Made by a program: the position numbers and the translations under genes
Assembly: GCF_014297445.1 (NCBI RefSeq)
Contig: NZ_JACORU010000017.1
Coordinates: 1 to 64,000 of the forward strand
Length of the DNA: 64,000 bases
Direction of reading: 5' to 3'
Origin: Ramlibacter albus
GTDB lineage: Bacteria > Pseudomonadota > Gammaproteobacteria > Burkholderiales > Burkholderiaceae_C
Shown: piece by piece, positions 47,758 to 57,254 of the stretch
How the letters are laid out: each line of letters starts with the position of its first letter
How positions within the stretch are numbered: the first letter of the stretch is position 1
The notes under the pieces: model-generated
Databases searched by the model: none
The model's input: the letters and a program-made list of their open reading frames with translations, nothing else
What the model was told of the DNA's origin: nothing

Positions 47758-49290
47758 TCAGCCCTCCCGCCGCAGCGCCGGAAAGAGGATCACGTCCCGG
47801 ATGCTCGGGCTGTCCGTCAGCAGCATCATCAGCCGGTCGATGCCCACGCCGCAGCCGCCGGCGGGCGGCATGCCGTACTCCAGCGCACGCACGAAGTCGT
47901 GGTCGAAGAACATGGCCTCGTCGTCGCCCGCGTCCTTGGCGCTCACCTGCGCCTGGAAGCGCGCGGCCTGGTCCTCGGCGTCGTTCAGCTCGGAGAAGCC
48001 GTTGGCCATCTCGCGGCCGGTGATGTAGAGCTCGAAGCGCTCGGTGACTTCCGGGCGCTCGTCGTTCGCCCGGGCCAGCGGCGAGATCTCGGTGGGGTGC
48101 TCCATGATGAAGGTGGGCTGCCAGAGCGCTTCTTCCACCTTCTCCTCGAAGTACAGCACCTGCAGCGAGGCCAAGGAGCGCTGGGAGAGCTTTTCCTTCT
48201 CCTCGCTCATGCCCAGCTTGCGCAGCGCGTTGGTGAGCCACTCGCGGTTGTCGACGTTCTCGCCGGCGTCGCTGTGCTTGACGATCGCTTCGCGGATGGA
48301 GAGGCGCTCGAACGGCTTTTCGAGGTCCACTTCGCGGCCGCCGTAGGAGAGCTTGAGCGTGCCCACCGCCTTCTGCGCCGCGTCCCGCACGATGCCTTCG
48401 GTGAAGGTCATGAGGTCACGGTAGTCCCAGTACGCCGCGTAGAACTCCATCATCGTGAACTCGGGGTTGTGGCGCACCGAGATGCCTTCGTTGCGGAAGT
48501 TGCGGTTGATCTCGAACACGCGCTCGAAGCCGCCCACCACCAGGCGCTTCAAGTACAGCTCCGGCGCGATGCGCAGGTACATCTCCTGGTCCAGCGCGTT
48601 GTGGTGCGTCACGAACGGCTTCGCATTGGCGCCGCCGGGGATGGGGTGCAGCATCGGCGTCTCGACCTCGAGGAAGCCGTGCGCCACCATGAACTCGCGG
48701 ATGCCGCTGACGGCGCGGCTGCGCGCGACGAAGCGCTTGCGCGCCTCCTCGTCCATCATGAGGTCCACGTAGCGCTGGCGGTACTTCAGCTCCTGGTCGG
48801 CCACGCCGTGGAACTTGTCCGGCAGCGGGCGCAGGTTCTTCGTCAGCAGCTTGATCGACGTGGCGTGGATGGAGAGCTCGCCGGTCTTGGTCTTGAACAG
48901 CTTGCCTTCGATGCCGACGATGTCGCCGAGGTCCCAGTGCTTGAAGGCGGCGTAAACCTCCTCACCGACCGCGTCGCGTGTGATGTAGGCCTGAATGCGG
49001 CCGGTGGCGTCCTGCACCGTGGCGAAGCTGGCCTTGCCCATGACGCGCTTGAGCATCATGCGGCCGGCGACCTTGGCGGTGTGGCCTTCCGTCTCCAGCT
49101 GGGGCGCTTCCTTTTCGCCGTGTTCCGCGTGGAGTTGGGCGGCGCGGTGGGTCGGCTTGAAGTCGTTGGGGAAGGCGGGGCCGGCGCCGTTCTTCGCCGC
49201 TTCGCGCAGTTGGCGGAGTTTTTCCCTCCGCTCGGCGATCAACTGGTTCTCGTCAACGGGCGGGGGCGGCGGGGCGGCATTGCTGGACAT
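47758..49290 (-). CDS. lysS: Lysyl-tRNA synthetase (class II)
   Basis: A 510-residue class II enzyme. The N-terminal OB-fold anticodon domain ([21 protein letters not shown]) is followed by motif 2 ([20 protein letters not shown]) and motif 3 ([21 protein letters not shown]). ATG 49290 is chosen; the frame upstream is open only as an antisense of the flippase gene. The Pro-rich N-terminal tail ([13 protein letters not shown]) is variable in relatives. Confidence 0.96.
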   Translation of the reverse strand: MSSNAAPPPPPVDENQLIAERREKLRQLREAAKNGAGPAFPNDFKPTHRAAQLHAEHGEKEAPQLETEGHTAKVAGRMMLKRVMGKASFATVQDATGRIQAYITRDAVGEEVYAAFKHWDLGDIVGIEGKLFKTKTGELSIHATSIKLLTKNLRPLPDKFHGVADQELKYRQRYVDLMMDEEARKRFVARSRAVSGIREFMVAHGFLEVETPMLHPIPGGANAKPFVTHHNALDQEMYLRIAPELYLKRLVVGGFERVFEINRNFRNEGISVRHNPEFTMMEFYAAYWDYRDLMTFTEGIVRDAAQKAVGTLKLSYGGREVDLEKPFERLSIREAIVKHSDAGENVDNREWLTNALRKLGMSEEKEKLSQRSLASLQVLYFEEKVEEALWQPTFIMEHPTEISPLARANDERPEVTERFELYITGREMANGFSELNDAEDQAARFQAQVSAKDAGDDEAMFFDHDFVRALEYGMPPAGGCGVGIDRLMMLLTDSPSIRDVILFPALRREG

Positions 49291-49298
49291 AGCCCTCC

Positions 49299-49326
49299 AT
49301 TCTAGTTTTTCACAGGCACTCGATAA
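49299..49326 (-). promoter_or_regulatory. Candidate lysS promoter
   Basis: On the minus strand TTATCG (49321-49326) and TAGAAT (49299-49304) are 16 bp apart. The -10 ends 8 bp before the ATG, leaving little or no 5' leader, so the assignment is tentative. Confidence 0.35.
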
Positions 49327-49335
49327 TCCGCGCCT

Positions 49336-50805
49336 ATGTTTCTTCGTGCGGGTGCGCTGTCGCTCGGTCTTCTGGTGCTTAGCCGGCTTCTGGGGCTGGT
49401 GAGGGAGTCGGCGCAGGCGGCTGCGTTTGGCGCCACGGGGCTGGGCGACGTGGCCGTGCTCATGCTGGCCTTGCCCGACTGGATCGCCGGCCTGCTCGCG
49501 GCCGGGGCGCTGAGCTACGTGCTGCTGCCGGCATGGGCGCGCGACCCCGCGGGTGTCGCGGCTCTGCAGCGGCGCGTCGCGTGGGTGCTCCTGGGCATCG
49601 GCGCGGGTGTTGCCCTGCTGGTAGCCGTCGCACGGGGCCCTGCGCTGGACCTGCTCGCGGCGGGCCTGAAGGAAACGCTGCGGCCCGCCGGCATGCAGGC
49701 TCTCGTTTTCAGCGCCTTCGCGATTCCGCTCTCCTTGCTCGCCGCGCTCTGGACCACTCGCCTGCAGCACGAGCGGGAATTCGTCGGGATGTACGCGGCC
49801 AACCTCGTCGTCAATGGCGTGCTGGTCGCGGCGCTCTGGTTCGTCGCGGGGCGCCAGGACCTCACGTGGCTTGGCGTCGGCCTGCTCGTAGCCATGGCCG
49901 CGCGCCTTGGTTGGCTCGCGTGGAAGATGGCGAAGGTGCAGCGGCAGTCGCCTGCGCACATGGCCCGTAGCGGCGTCGCGACCAACGCGCAGCCGCAACG
50001 CCTGCCCGACGAGCCCGCCACAGGCTCCCCCACCGCTGCAACCTGGACCTTGGCCGCACTCGCAGCCGGCCTTCCGCTCGCACTGCCCTTCGTCGCGCGC
50101 TCGCTCGCATCGCAATCCGGAGAGGGCGCGCTCGCGACGTTCAACTACGCGTGGAAGCTGGTCGAGCTGCCCCTGATGCTCGCCATCCAGCTCGTCGCCA
50201 CGCTCGCCTTCCCGGCCATCGCCCGTGCAGTGGCCGCGAACGAAGGCACGACGGCGATCCGCAACGGGTTCGCGCTCGCCTGGACGCTCGCCTGCGCGTC
50301 AGCCGCAGGCCTGGTGCTCGCCGCGCCGGCGCTGGCGGAATTGCTCTTCGGCTGGGGGCGCATGCAGCCGGAGGCCCTCGTGAACGTCGCCGACTGGGGC
50401 CGCATCGGCGCCTGGGGGCTGCTGCCGCAGGCCTGCATTGCGGTCGGCGTGACCGTGCTGGCCGCCTGCGGGCGGATGGCGCCGGCTGTGCTGGCGTACG
50501 CGGCCGGGCTCGCGGTGCTGCTGTTTTCCGGCTTCGAGCACGGCCACGCCTTGATGGTCCTGATGAACCTGGTGCTGATCGGCGTTGCCATCGTCGTGAT
50601 CGTGGCGCTGGGCCGCTGGCGCGACGTGCCGTGGCGGACGTTTGCCGTGGCGTTCACGAGCCTGCTCGCGTGCGACGTCGGCTCGCGCTTCGTGCCCGTG
50701 CCGGGGATGGCCGGCCAGCTCGCGATGGCAGTCGTTGGCGGCGTGCTGGTCATCGGTGTCACGGCGGCTGCCAGCCCCGAGGTGAGAGCGGCCCTGCGGC
50801 GATAA
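49336..50805 (+). CDS. murJ: MurJ/MviN-family lipid flippase
   Basis: A 489-residue polytopic protein with about 13-14 helices of the MOP-superfamily MurJ type: [18 protein letters not shown] at the N-terminus, [13 protein letters not shown]-like second segment, and internal [16 protein letters not shown]. MurJ flips lipid II for peptidoglycan. It lies at the head of a surface-glycan gene block and is fairly divergent from typical MurJ (shorter, no RRLFAEGAF), so it might instead flip the glycan made by the downstream genes. It is divergent from lysS. Confidence 0.75.
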   Translation: MFLRAGALSLGLLVLSRLLGLVRESAQAAAFGATGLGDVAVLMLALPDWIAGLLAAGALSYVLLPAWARDPAGVAALQRRVAWVLLGIGAGVALLVAVARGPALDLLAAGLKETLRPAGMQALVFSAFAIPLSLLAALWTTRLQHEREFVGMYAANLVVNGVLVAALWFVAGRQDLTWLGVGLLVAMAARLGWLAWKMAKVQRQSPAHMARSGVATNAQPQRLPDEPATGSPTAATWTLAALAAGLPLALPFVARSLASQSGEGALATFNYAWKLVELPLMLAIQLVATLAFPAIARAVAANEGTTAIRNGFALAWTLACASAAGLVLAAPALAELLFGWGRMQPEALVNVADWGRIGAWGLLPQACIAVGVTVLAACGRMAPAVLAYAAGLAVLLFSGFEHGHALMVLMNLVLIGVAIVVIVALGRWRDVPWRTFAVAFTSLLACDVGSRFVPVPGMAGQLAMAVVGGVLVIGVTAAASPEVRAALRR

Positions 50806-50818
50806 TCCCCGGTTCCCC

Positions 50819-51625
50819 ATGCTGGACCTGCTGCAGATCACGAATGACCCCGCGTTCGCGCGCCGCTGCGACGCGCTGGACGGCATGCGCCTGTTCGTGG
50901 ATCTCGAACGCCTGGGCAAGGCCGAACGCCAGGCGGGCCGCAACACGTTCATCAGCGCGCATGAGCTTGGCGATGTGGCACGCATCCGCGACGTGGCCAA
51001 ACGCTCGAAGCTGATGGTCCGTGTGAACCCGCTCAACCAGGGCAGCGCCGAAGAAGTGGACGCGGTGCTCGCCCACGGCCCGGACCTTTTGATGCTGCCG
51101 ATGTTCACGTCGGCGCAAGAGCTGCGCGAGTTCGCGCGCATCGTCGGCGGGCGCGTGCCGATCGTGCCCTTGCTGGAGAACGCGGGCGCGCTGGCCTCGC
51201 TCGACGAATGGGTTTCGACGCCGGGCCTGTACGAGGTCTACGTCGGCCTGAACGACCTGCACCTGTCGCTGGGTTGCCGCTTCATGTTCGAGCCGCTCGC
51301 GCAAGGCGTGGTGGACCGCGTGGCCGATGCCGCGCGTGCGGCCGGCCTGCGCTTCGGCTTCGGCGGCATTGCGCGCCTGGACGAGGGCCTGCTGCCCGGG
51401 CGCGACGTGCTGGCCGAGCACCTGCGGCTCGGCTCGGGCGCGGTGATCCTCTCGCGCACTTTCCACAGGCCGGATTCCGACACGGTTTTCGAGCACGAGA
51501 TCGCGGAGCTGCGCGCGGCCGAACAGGTTCTGGCCGGGCGCGACCCGCAGCAAGTGATCCGCGATGCGCAGCGCATCCGCGTGCGCATCCGCGAGATCGG
51601 CGCGCAACTGGCCGCGCAGGCATGA
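50819..51625 (+). CDS. HpcH/HpaI aldolase/citrate lyase family protein
   Basis: A 268-residue TIM-barrel protein of the HpcH/HpaI superfamily: RLFVDLERLGKAERQ, LLMLPMFTSAQELREF, VPLLENAGALASLDEW and YVGLNDLHLSLGC match its phosphate/metal-binding loops. Such enzymes split or form pyruvate- or oxaloacetate-derived C-C bonds. It is packed in the glycan block (13 nt after the flippase gene, 4-nt overlap with the sugar transferase), so a role in building or trimming a sugar precursor is inferred; the actual substrate is unknown. Confidence 0.75.
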   Translation: MLDLLQITNDPAFARRCDALDGMRLFVDLERLGKAERQAGRNTFISAHELGDVARIRDVAKRSKLMVRVNPLNQGSAEEVDAVLAHGPDLLMLPMFTSAQELREFARIVGGRVPIVPLLENAGALASLDEWVSTPGLYEVYVGLNDLHLSLGCRFMFEPLAQGVVDRVADAARAAGLRFGFGGIARLDEGLLPGRDVLAEHLRLGSGAVILSRTFHRPDSDTVFEHEIAELRAAEQVLAGRDPQQVIRDAQRIRVRIREIGAQLAAQA

Positions 51626-52176
51626 AACGGCTGGTGGACGTGGTGCTTTCGCTGGGGGCGCTCGTGCTGTTGTCGCCGCTGCTGCTGGCGGTGGCGCTGG
51701 CCGTCGCGCTGGAGAGTGGATTCCCGGTGCTGTTCAAGCAGGTGCGCGTGGGGCAGGGCGGGCGCGAGTTCGGCATCTACAAGTTCCGCAGCATGGTCAA
51801 GAACGCGGCGGCGATCGGGCCGTACCACACGGCCAGCGACGACCCGCGGATCACGAAGGTGGGCCGCTTCATCCGGCGCACCAGCCTCGACGAATTGCCG
51901 CAGTTGCTGAATGTTCTCAAGGGTGAAATGAGTCTCGTGGGCCCTCGCCCCGACGTGCCTGCGCAGCGCGCCCTCTACACCGACTCAGACTGGACAACCC
52001 GCTGCAGCGTGCGCCCGGGCATCACCGGCCTTGCGCAGGCCGAGCTGCGCTCGGCAGCCACGCCCGAGCAGCGCCTCGAACTGGACCTGCGCTACGCACG
52101 CGAGCACAGTCTGCTGATGGACTTCTGCATCATGGCGAAGACCGTCGGCCGGCTGACCGGCAAAGGCAGCAACTGA
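51622..52176 (+). CDS. Small initiating sugar-phosphate transferase (PglC/WbaP-type)
   Basis: A 184-residue monotopic phosphoglycosyl transferase. A single N-terminal hydrophobic re-entrant segment ([20 protein letters not shown]) is followed by the catalytic [34 protein letters not shown] and PGITGLAQ motifs. These enzymes put the first sugar-1-phosphate onto undecaprenyl phosphate. It lacks the four extra helices of WbaP, so it is the minimal PglC form. Confidence 0.9.
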   Translation: MKRLVDVVLSLGALVLLSPLLLAVALAVALESGFPVLFKQVRVGQGGREFGIYKFRSMVKNAAAIGPYHTASDDPRITKVGRFIRRTSLDELPQLLNVLKGEMSLVGPRPDVPAQRALYTDSDWTTRCSVRPGITGLAQAELRSAATPEQRLELDLRYAREHSLLMDFCIMAKTVGRLTGKGSN

Positions 52177-52177
52177 C

Positions 52178-53956
52178 ATGTGCGGCATCTTCGGCTACTG
52201 GGACCGCGCGAAGCGCGAGCTGCCGCAGGACATCCTCGAATCGATGGGCCTGGCGCTGCAGCACCGCGGCCCGGACGACCACGGCGTGTGGCACCAGCCG
52301 CGGCGCGGCGTGGCCGTCGGCAACCGGCGGCTCTCCATCATCGACATCGCGGGCGGCCACCAGCCCTTCGTTTCCGACGATGGCCGCATCGCGCTCGTGC
52401 AGAACGGCGAGATCTTCAACTACGTCGAACTTGCCGACGAGTTGCGCGCGCAGGGCGTCGAGCTGAAGACGCATTCCGACACCGAGGTGCTGCTGCGCCT
52501 CTACGAGCGCGAGGGCATCGGCTTCCTGCAGCGCCTGAACGGCATGTTCGCGATCGCGATCGACGATGCGCGCGAGGACGCGCTCTACCTCGTGCGCGAC
52601 CGCATCGGCGTCAAGCCGCTGTACGTGGCGGACGACGGCACGCGCGTGCTGTTCGGCTCGGAGCTCAAGGCCCTGCTCGCGGCGGGTGAGCGGGCCGAGG
52701 TGGACCTCGAAGCGATCCACCATTACCTCACGTTCAACTACATCCCGGCGCCCTGGACCATCTGGCAGGGCATCCGGCACGTGATGCCGGGGACGTGGGT
52801 GAAGTACACCCGCGGCGCCACCGAGGTGCAGCGGTGGTGGGACTTGTCGCGGCAGCGCGAGCAGGATTTCTCCTTCGAGGACTGGTCCGCGCAATTCCTC
52901 TCCATCCTCGACGACGCCACGCGCATCCGCCTGCGCGCCGACGTGCCCTGGGGCGCATTCCTCTCGGGCGGCGTCGACTCCAGCACGATCGTCGGGCTGA
53001 TGGCGCGGCATGTCACGCGGCCGGTGAAGACCTTCTGCATCGGCTTTGCCGACGCGCGCTTCGACGAATCGCCGTACGCCGAGGACGCCGCGCGGCGCTT
53101 CGGTTGCGAGCACACGATGGAGATTGCGGAGCTCAACATGCTCGGCCGCTGGCCGCACGTGCTGTGGCACCTGGACCAGCCGCATGGCGATGCCTCCTTC
53201 ATGCCGACGCTGCGGGTGAGCGAGCTCGCGGCCAAGCACGTGAAGGTGGTGCTCACGGGCGACGGCGGCGACGAGCTGTTCGCGGGCTACGAGAAGTACG
53301 ACGAGTTCTTCGCGCGCGAAGGCGTCGATGCGCTCTCCGACGAGGAATTCCGCCGCAGCTACTTCGATTCCATCTCGCTCTTCGCGCCGCAGGCGAAGGC
53401 CGACCTGTACCGCCCCGAAATCGCGGCGCAGCTGCGCGCGATCGACAGCTTCGAGGTCGCGGCGAAGCCGTGGTTCGACGAAGCCGCGCATTTCGACCGC
53501 ATCAACCAGGCGCTGTACCTCGACATGCAGTTGCTGCTGTCCGGCAACAACCTCGTCAAGCCCGACCGCATGGGCATGGCCGTGTCGATCGAGGCGCGCA
53601 CGCCCTTCCTCGACTGGCGGATGATGGAGTTCGCGTTCCGTTCGCGCGGCGCGACCAAGCTGCACGGGCGCGACAAGAAGCACTGGTACAAGAAGGCGGT
53701 GGTGCCGTTGATCGGCGAGGAGCTCGCGTACCGCAAAAAGCAGATGTTCACCGTGCCGGTGGGCGAGTGGTTTCGCGGCGAGAGCTACCCGTGGCTGGCG
53801 GAGACCCTCTCAACGAGCGAGCTGCTGCGCAAGCTGTTCCGCGCCGAGGCCGTCACTTCGATGCTGGAGCGCCATCGCGACGGCAGCGCCAACTTCACGC
53901 GCGAGCTGCGCGCCCTGGCTGCGCTGGCGCTGTGGGCGCAAAGGCACGGCGCATGA
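52178..53956 (+). CDS. asnB: Glutamine-hydrolysing asparagine synthase-like amidotransferase
   Basis: A 592-residue two-domain protein. Cys2 of MCGIFGYWD is the class II glutaminase nucleophile (QHRGPDDHGVW, NGEIFNY), and the C-terminal synthetase domain has the ATP loop SGGVDSSTIVGL and GDGGDELFAGY. Versions within polysaccharide loci usually amidate a sugar or amino-acid carboxylate rather than make free asparagine. It starts 1 nt after the transferase and overlaps the next gene by 4 nt. Confidence 0.9.
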   Translation: MCGIFGYWDRAKRELPQDILESMGLALQHRGPDDHGVWHQPRRGVAVGNRRLSIIDIAGGHQPFVSDDGRIALVQNGEIFNYVELADELRAQGVELKTHSDTEVLLRLYEREGIGFLQRLNGMFAIAIDDAREDALYLVRDRIGVKPLYVADDGTRVLFGSELKALLAAGERAEVDLEAIHHYLTFNYIPAPWTIWQGIRHVMPGTWVKYTRGATEVQRWWDLSRQREQDFSFEDWSAQFLSILDDATRIRLRADVPWGAFLSGGVDSSTIVGLMARHVTRPVKTFCIGFADARFDESPYAEDAARRFGCEHTMEIAELNMLGRWPHVLWHLDQPHGDASFMPTLRVSELAAKHVKVVLTGDGGDELFAGYEKYDEFFAREGVDALSDEEFRRSYFDSISLFAPQAKADLYRPEIAAQLRAIDSFEVAAKPWFDEAAHFDRINQALYLDMQLLLSGNNLVKPDRMGMAVSIEARTPFLDWRMMEFAFRSRGATKLHGRDKKHWYKKAVVPLIGEELAYRKKQMFTVPVGEWFRGESYPWLAETLSTSELLRKLFRAEAVTSMLERHRDGSANFTRELRALAALALWAQRHGA

Positions 53957-55173
53957 AGAAGGTTCTATTCATCTGCTACGGCGGCGGTCACGTTCGCATG
54001 GTCCTCCCCGTGGCGAAGGAACTGCACGAGTCAGGCCGCGCGGACGTGAAGGTGCTTGCGCTCACCACGGCCGCGCCGGTTGCCAGAGCGGCCGGCCTGC
54101 CAGTCGTGCAGTTCAAGGACTTCGTGCAGCCCGGCGACGAGGCTGCGCTCGCGCACGGCCGCAGGCTCGCCGCGCAGATGAAGGACGTGGTCGATCTCGA
54201 CGAGACCGCCGCTTACCTGGGTCTTTCGTCCGCCGACCTGGTGGCCGACGTCGGCGCGCAGGAGGCCTTCCGCCGCTACGAGAAGGACGGCCGCCAGGCC
54301 TTCCTGCCGCGCGGCACCCTGCGCCGCATCCTGAAGAAGCTCGAGCCGGACCTCGTGGTCGCGACGAACTCGCCGCGCGCCGAACGTGCCGCCATCGAGG
54401 TCGCGCGGGAGGTCGGAATCCCGGCCGTGTGCATCGTCGACCTGTTTGCCATCGACGAGGTGCGCTGGATCGGGCAGCCCGGGTACGCGGACCGCGTCTG
54501 CGTGCTCAACGAAGCCGTGCGCGACTTTCTCGTCGCCGCCGGCCGCAAGCCCGAGGAGATGGTGGTCACCGGCAACCCGGCCTTCGACGTGCTGTCCGAT
54601 CCCGAAGTGGCGCAGGAAGGCGCTGCGCTGCGTGCGGACGAAGGCTGGGACGGCAAGCGGGTGCTGCTCTGGGCCGAACAGGTCGAGCCAGCGTTCCATC
54701 CGTTCGACGGCCGCCCGGGCGACCCGACCTTGCCCGTGCGGGCGCTTCAGGCGCTCGTGGACTGGACGGCTGCGAACGACGACGCAGTACTTTGCATCCG
54801 GCCGCGGCCGGGGCAGCAGATGAGCCTGGACGCCTTGGGTCCCCGCCTGCGCGGGGACGACGGGAGACTCGTGCTGACCGGCCAGGACTGGCCACTGCCG
54901 CCGCTGCTGCACGCCGTCAGCACAGTGGTGACGCTCACCTCCACGGTCGGCCTCGAAGGCCACCTGGCCGGCGCCCGCCTCGTGCAGGTGCAAGGCTCGG
55001 TGTTCGACGAAGCCATGCCCCTGGCCCGCTTCGGGGTTGCGGACGCCGCCGTCCCGGTGGCGGGCCTGGGGGAGGCGCTCGACCGCGTCACCCGCCTCGG
55101 CCGCCGCCCACTGGCACAATCCGGTCTGGCGGCCACCGGCCGCGTGCTGTCCGTCCTGGGCGCCTTCCTGTAA
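53953..55173 (+). CDS. GT-B-like protein of the glycan locus, unknown substrate
   Basis: A 406-residue cytoplasmic protein. The N-terminus KKVLFICYGGGHVRMVLPVAKEL and the central TGNPAFDVL resemble UDP-GlcNAc 2-epimerase/glycosyltransferase (GT-B) folds; the C-terminal half has TSTVGLEGHLAGARLVQV, like a nucleotide-sugar binding loop. No specific family is certain. About residues 294-303 (ALGPRLRGDDG) are encoded by a small palindromic repeat inserted in the frame, in a poorly conserved loop. It overlaps asnB by 4 nt. Confidence 0.6.
   Translation: MKKVLFICYGGGHVRMVLPVAKELHESGRADVKVLALTTAAPVARAAGLPVVQFKDFVQPGDEAALAHGRRLAAQMKDVVDLDETAAYLGLSSADLVADVGAQEAFRRYEKDGRQAFLPRGTLRRILKKLEPDLVVATNSPRAERAAIEVAREVGIPAVCIVDLFAIDEVRWIGQPGYADRVCVLNEAVRDFLVAAGRKPEEMVVTGNPAFDVLSDPEVAQEGAALRADEGWDGKRVLLWAEQVEPAFHPFDGRPGDPTLPVRALQALVDWTAANDDAVLCIRPRPGQQMSLDALGPRLRGDDGRLVLTGQDWPLPPLLHAVSTVVTLTSTVGLEGHLAGARLVQVQGSVFDEAMPLARFGVADAAVPVAGLGEALDRVTRLGRRPLAQSGLAATGRVLSVLGAFL
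54836..54864 (+). repeat. Short palindromic repeat inside a coding region
   Basis: GGGTCCCCGCCTGCGCGGGGACGACGGGA contains the palindrome TCCCCGCCTGCGCGGGGA and is translated as GPRLRGDDG; the other strand reads VPAQAGTQ. This signature is well known from short interspersed repeats in many proteobacteria. Confidence 0.75.
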
Positions 55174-55182
55174 GCCAGTTCC

Positions 55183-56493
55183 ATGTCCCTCATCCCCGCT
55201 CCCCGCCCCGTCGACCTCGCTGCCTTCGAGGCGCCGCAGGAGGCCGCGCAGGTCCGCTACGGCCTGCCGCGCTACGTGCACTTCTGCAAGCACTGCGTCA
55301 TCTCCAACCAGCGCCCCAATTCCGCGGTGGAGTACCAGCACACCAAGGACAGCAAGAAGGCCACGATCAACTTCGACGACGAGGGCGTTTGCGACGCCTG
55401 CCGCTTCGCCGAGCAGAAGAAGGCGGGCATCGACTGGAAGGCGCGCGAGGACCAGCTCGCCGCGCTGTGCGACAAGTTCCGCAGCAAGAGCGGCTACGAC
55501 TGCCTCGTCCCCGGCTCCGGCGGCAAGGACAGCTTCTACGCCTCGCACATCCTCAAGACGCGCTTCGGCATGCACCCGCTCACGGTGACGTGGGCGCCGC
55601 ACGTGTACACCGAGTGGGGCTGGAAGAACTTCCAGTCGTGGATCCACGCCGGGTTCGACAACGAACTCACCACGCCCAACGGCCGCGTGCACCGGCTGCT
55701 CACGCGCCTGGCCGTCGACAACCTGTTCCACCCGTTCCAGGCGTTCATGTTCGGGCAGAAGTCGCTGGCGCCCAAGATGGCGATCCTGCACGACATCCCG
55801 TTCGTCATCTATGGCGAGAACGAGGCCGAGTACGGCAACCCGATCGGCGACACCACCACCGCCAAGCGCGACTGGTCGTACTTCACCGCCTCGGACAAGT
55901 CGCAGATCTACCTGGGCGGCACCTCCATCCAGAGCCTCTACGACGACTTCGGCCTCGAGGAGCAGGACCTGCTGCCCTACCTGCCGGCCGACCCGGTGCA
56001 GATCCAGAAGAAGAACATCGAGGTGCACTACCTCGGCTACTACCTCAAGTGGCACCCGCAGAGCTGCTACTACTACGCGGTGGAGCACGGCGGCTTCGAG
56101 GCGTCGCCCGAGCGCACGCCGGGCACGTACAGCAAGTACAACTCCATCGACGACCGCATCGACGACTTCCACTACCACACCACGTTCGTGAAGTTCGGCA
56201 TCGGCCGTGCCACCTACGACGCGGCGCAGGAGATCCGCTCGGGCGACATCACGCGCGACGAGGGCGTGGCGCTGGTGCGCCGCTACGACGGCGAATTCCC
56301 CGAGCGCTTCGCGGACGAGATCTTCCGCTACCTCAGCATCCCGGCGAAGGAGTTCCCGCAGGCTTCGAAGATGTTCGAGCAGCCGGTGATGGACCGCGAC
56401 TACTACGCGAAGCTCGCCGACAACTTCCGCTCGCCGCACCTGTGGAAGCGCGAGACCGGGCAGTGGAAGCTGCGTCACACCGTCTTCGAATGA
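55183..56493 (+). CDS. N-acetyl sugar amidotransferase (WbpG/PtmG-like)
   Basis: A 436-residue protein. An N-terminal zinc-type cluster (CKHCVISNQRPN ... CDACRFAEQ) and a PP-loop ATP site (PGSGGKDSFYASHIL) place it with N-acetyl sugar amidotransferases such as WbpG, which adenylate an acetamido group and use ammonia to turn it into an acetamidino group. The HisF- and HisH-type genes that supply the ammonia follow immediately (4-nt overlap), exactly as for wbpG-hisH2-hisF2 in Pseudomonas aeruginosa O5. Confidence 0.88.
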   Translation: MSLIPAPRPVDLAAFEAPQEAAQVRYGLPRYVHFCKHCVISNQRPNSAVEYQHTKDSKKATINFDDEGVCDACRFAEQKKAGIDWKAREDQLAALCDKFRSKSGYDCLVPGSGGKDSFYASHILKTRFGMHPLTVTWAPHVYTEWGWKNFQSWIHAGFDNELTTPNGRVHRLLTRLAVDNLFHPFQAFMFGQKSLAPKMAILHDIPFVIYGENEAEYGNPIGDTTTAKRDWSYFTASDKSQIYLGGTSIQSLYDDFGLEEQDLLPYLPADPVQIQKKNIEVHYLGYYLKWHPQSCYYYAVEHGGFEASPERTPGTYSKYNSIDDRIDDFHYHTTFVKFGIGRATYDAAQEIRSGDITRDEGVALVRRYDGEFPERFADEIFRYLSIPAKEFPQASKMFEQPVMDRDYYAKLADNFRSPHLWKRETGQWKLRHTVFE

Positions 56494-57254
56494 CGACCGG
56501 CCGGCACGTCCGCATCATCGCGCGCCTCGACATCAAGGGGCCGAACCTGATCAAGGGCGTGCACCTCGAAGGCCTGCGCGTGGTGGGCGACCCGAACGAA
56601 CATGCGGTGCGCTATTACGAGGAGGGCGCGGACGAGCTGCTCTTCATCGACATCGTCGCGTCCCTCTACCAGCGCAACAACCTCTCGGACATCATCAAGC
56701 GCGCGGCGGACCGCGTCTACGTGCCGATCACGGTGGGCGGCGGCATCCGCTCGCTCGCGGACGTGGCCACGATGATGATGTCCGGTGCGGACAAGGTCGC
56801 GATCAATACCGCTGCCATCGCACGCCCGGAGCTGATCGGCGAAGTGGCCAAGCGCTACGGTTCGCAGTGCATGGTGGTCGGTATCGAGGCCAAGCGCGTG
56901 AGCCGCGACGGCGGCTGGGAGGCCTACACCGACAACGGGCGCGAGCGCACCGGGCGTGACGTGGTCGAGTGGGTGAAGGAAGCGGTGGACCGCGGGGCGG
57001 GCGAAGTGCTGCTGACCTCCGTGGACATGGAAGGCACGCGCAAGGGCTTCGACCTCCAGCTCGCGCACGACGTGTGCGACGCGGTGAACGTGCCGGTGAC
57101 GATCAGCGGCGGTTTCGGCAAGGCGGAGGACCTCGCCGCGGTCGCCGCGACAGGCGTGTCGGCGATTGCCGTCGCCGATGCGCTGCACTGGAAGCGCATG
57201 TCCATGGCCGAGATCAAGCGGCATGCGGCGGCCGCCGGGCTGGACGTGCGATGA
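56490..57254 (+). CDS. hisF: HisF-like cyclase subunit for sugar amidation
   Basis: A 254-residue TIM barrel close to HisF: IIARLDIKGPNLIKGVHLEGL, TVGGGIRSLADV, LTSVDMEGTRKGFDL and ISGGFGKAEDL are retained, including the two catalytic-position Asp residues. N-terminal residues after DIKG differ from histidine-pathway HisF (GVHLEGLRVVGDP), as in the HisF2 proteins that channel ammonia to WbpG-type amidotransferases. No other histidine genes are near, so a glycan role is preferred. Confidence 0.88.
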   Translation: MTTGRHVRIIARLDIKGPNLIKGVHLEGLRVVGDPNEHAVRYYEEGADELLFIDIVASLYQRNNLSDIIKRAADRVYVPITVGGGIRSLADVATMMMSGADKVAINTAAIARPELIGEVAKRYGSQCMVVGIEAKRVSRDGGWEAYTDNGRERTGRDVVEWVKEAVDRGAGEVLLTSVDMEGTRKGFDLQLAHDVCDAVNVPVTISGGFGKAEDLAAVAATGVSAIAVADALHWKRMSMAEIKRHAAAAGLDVR

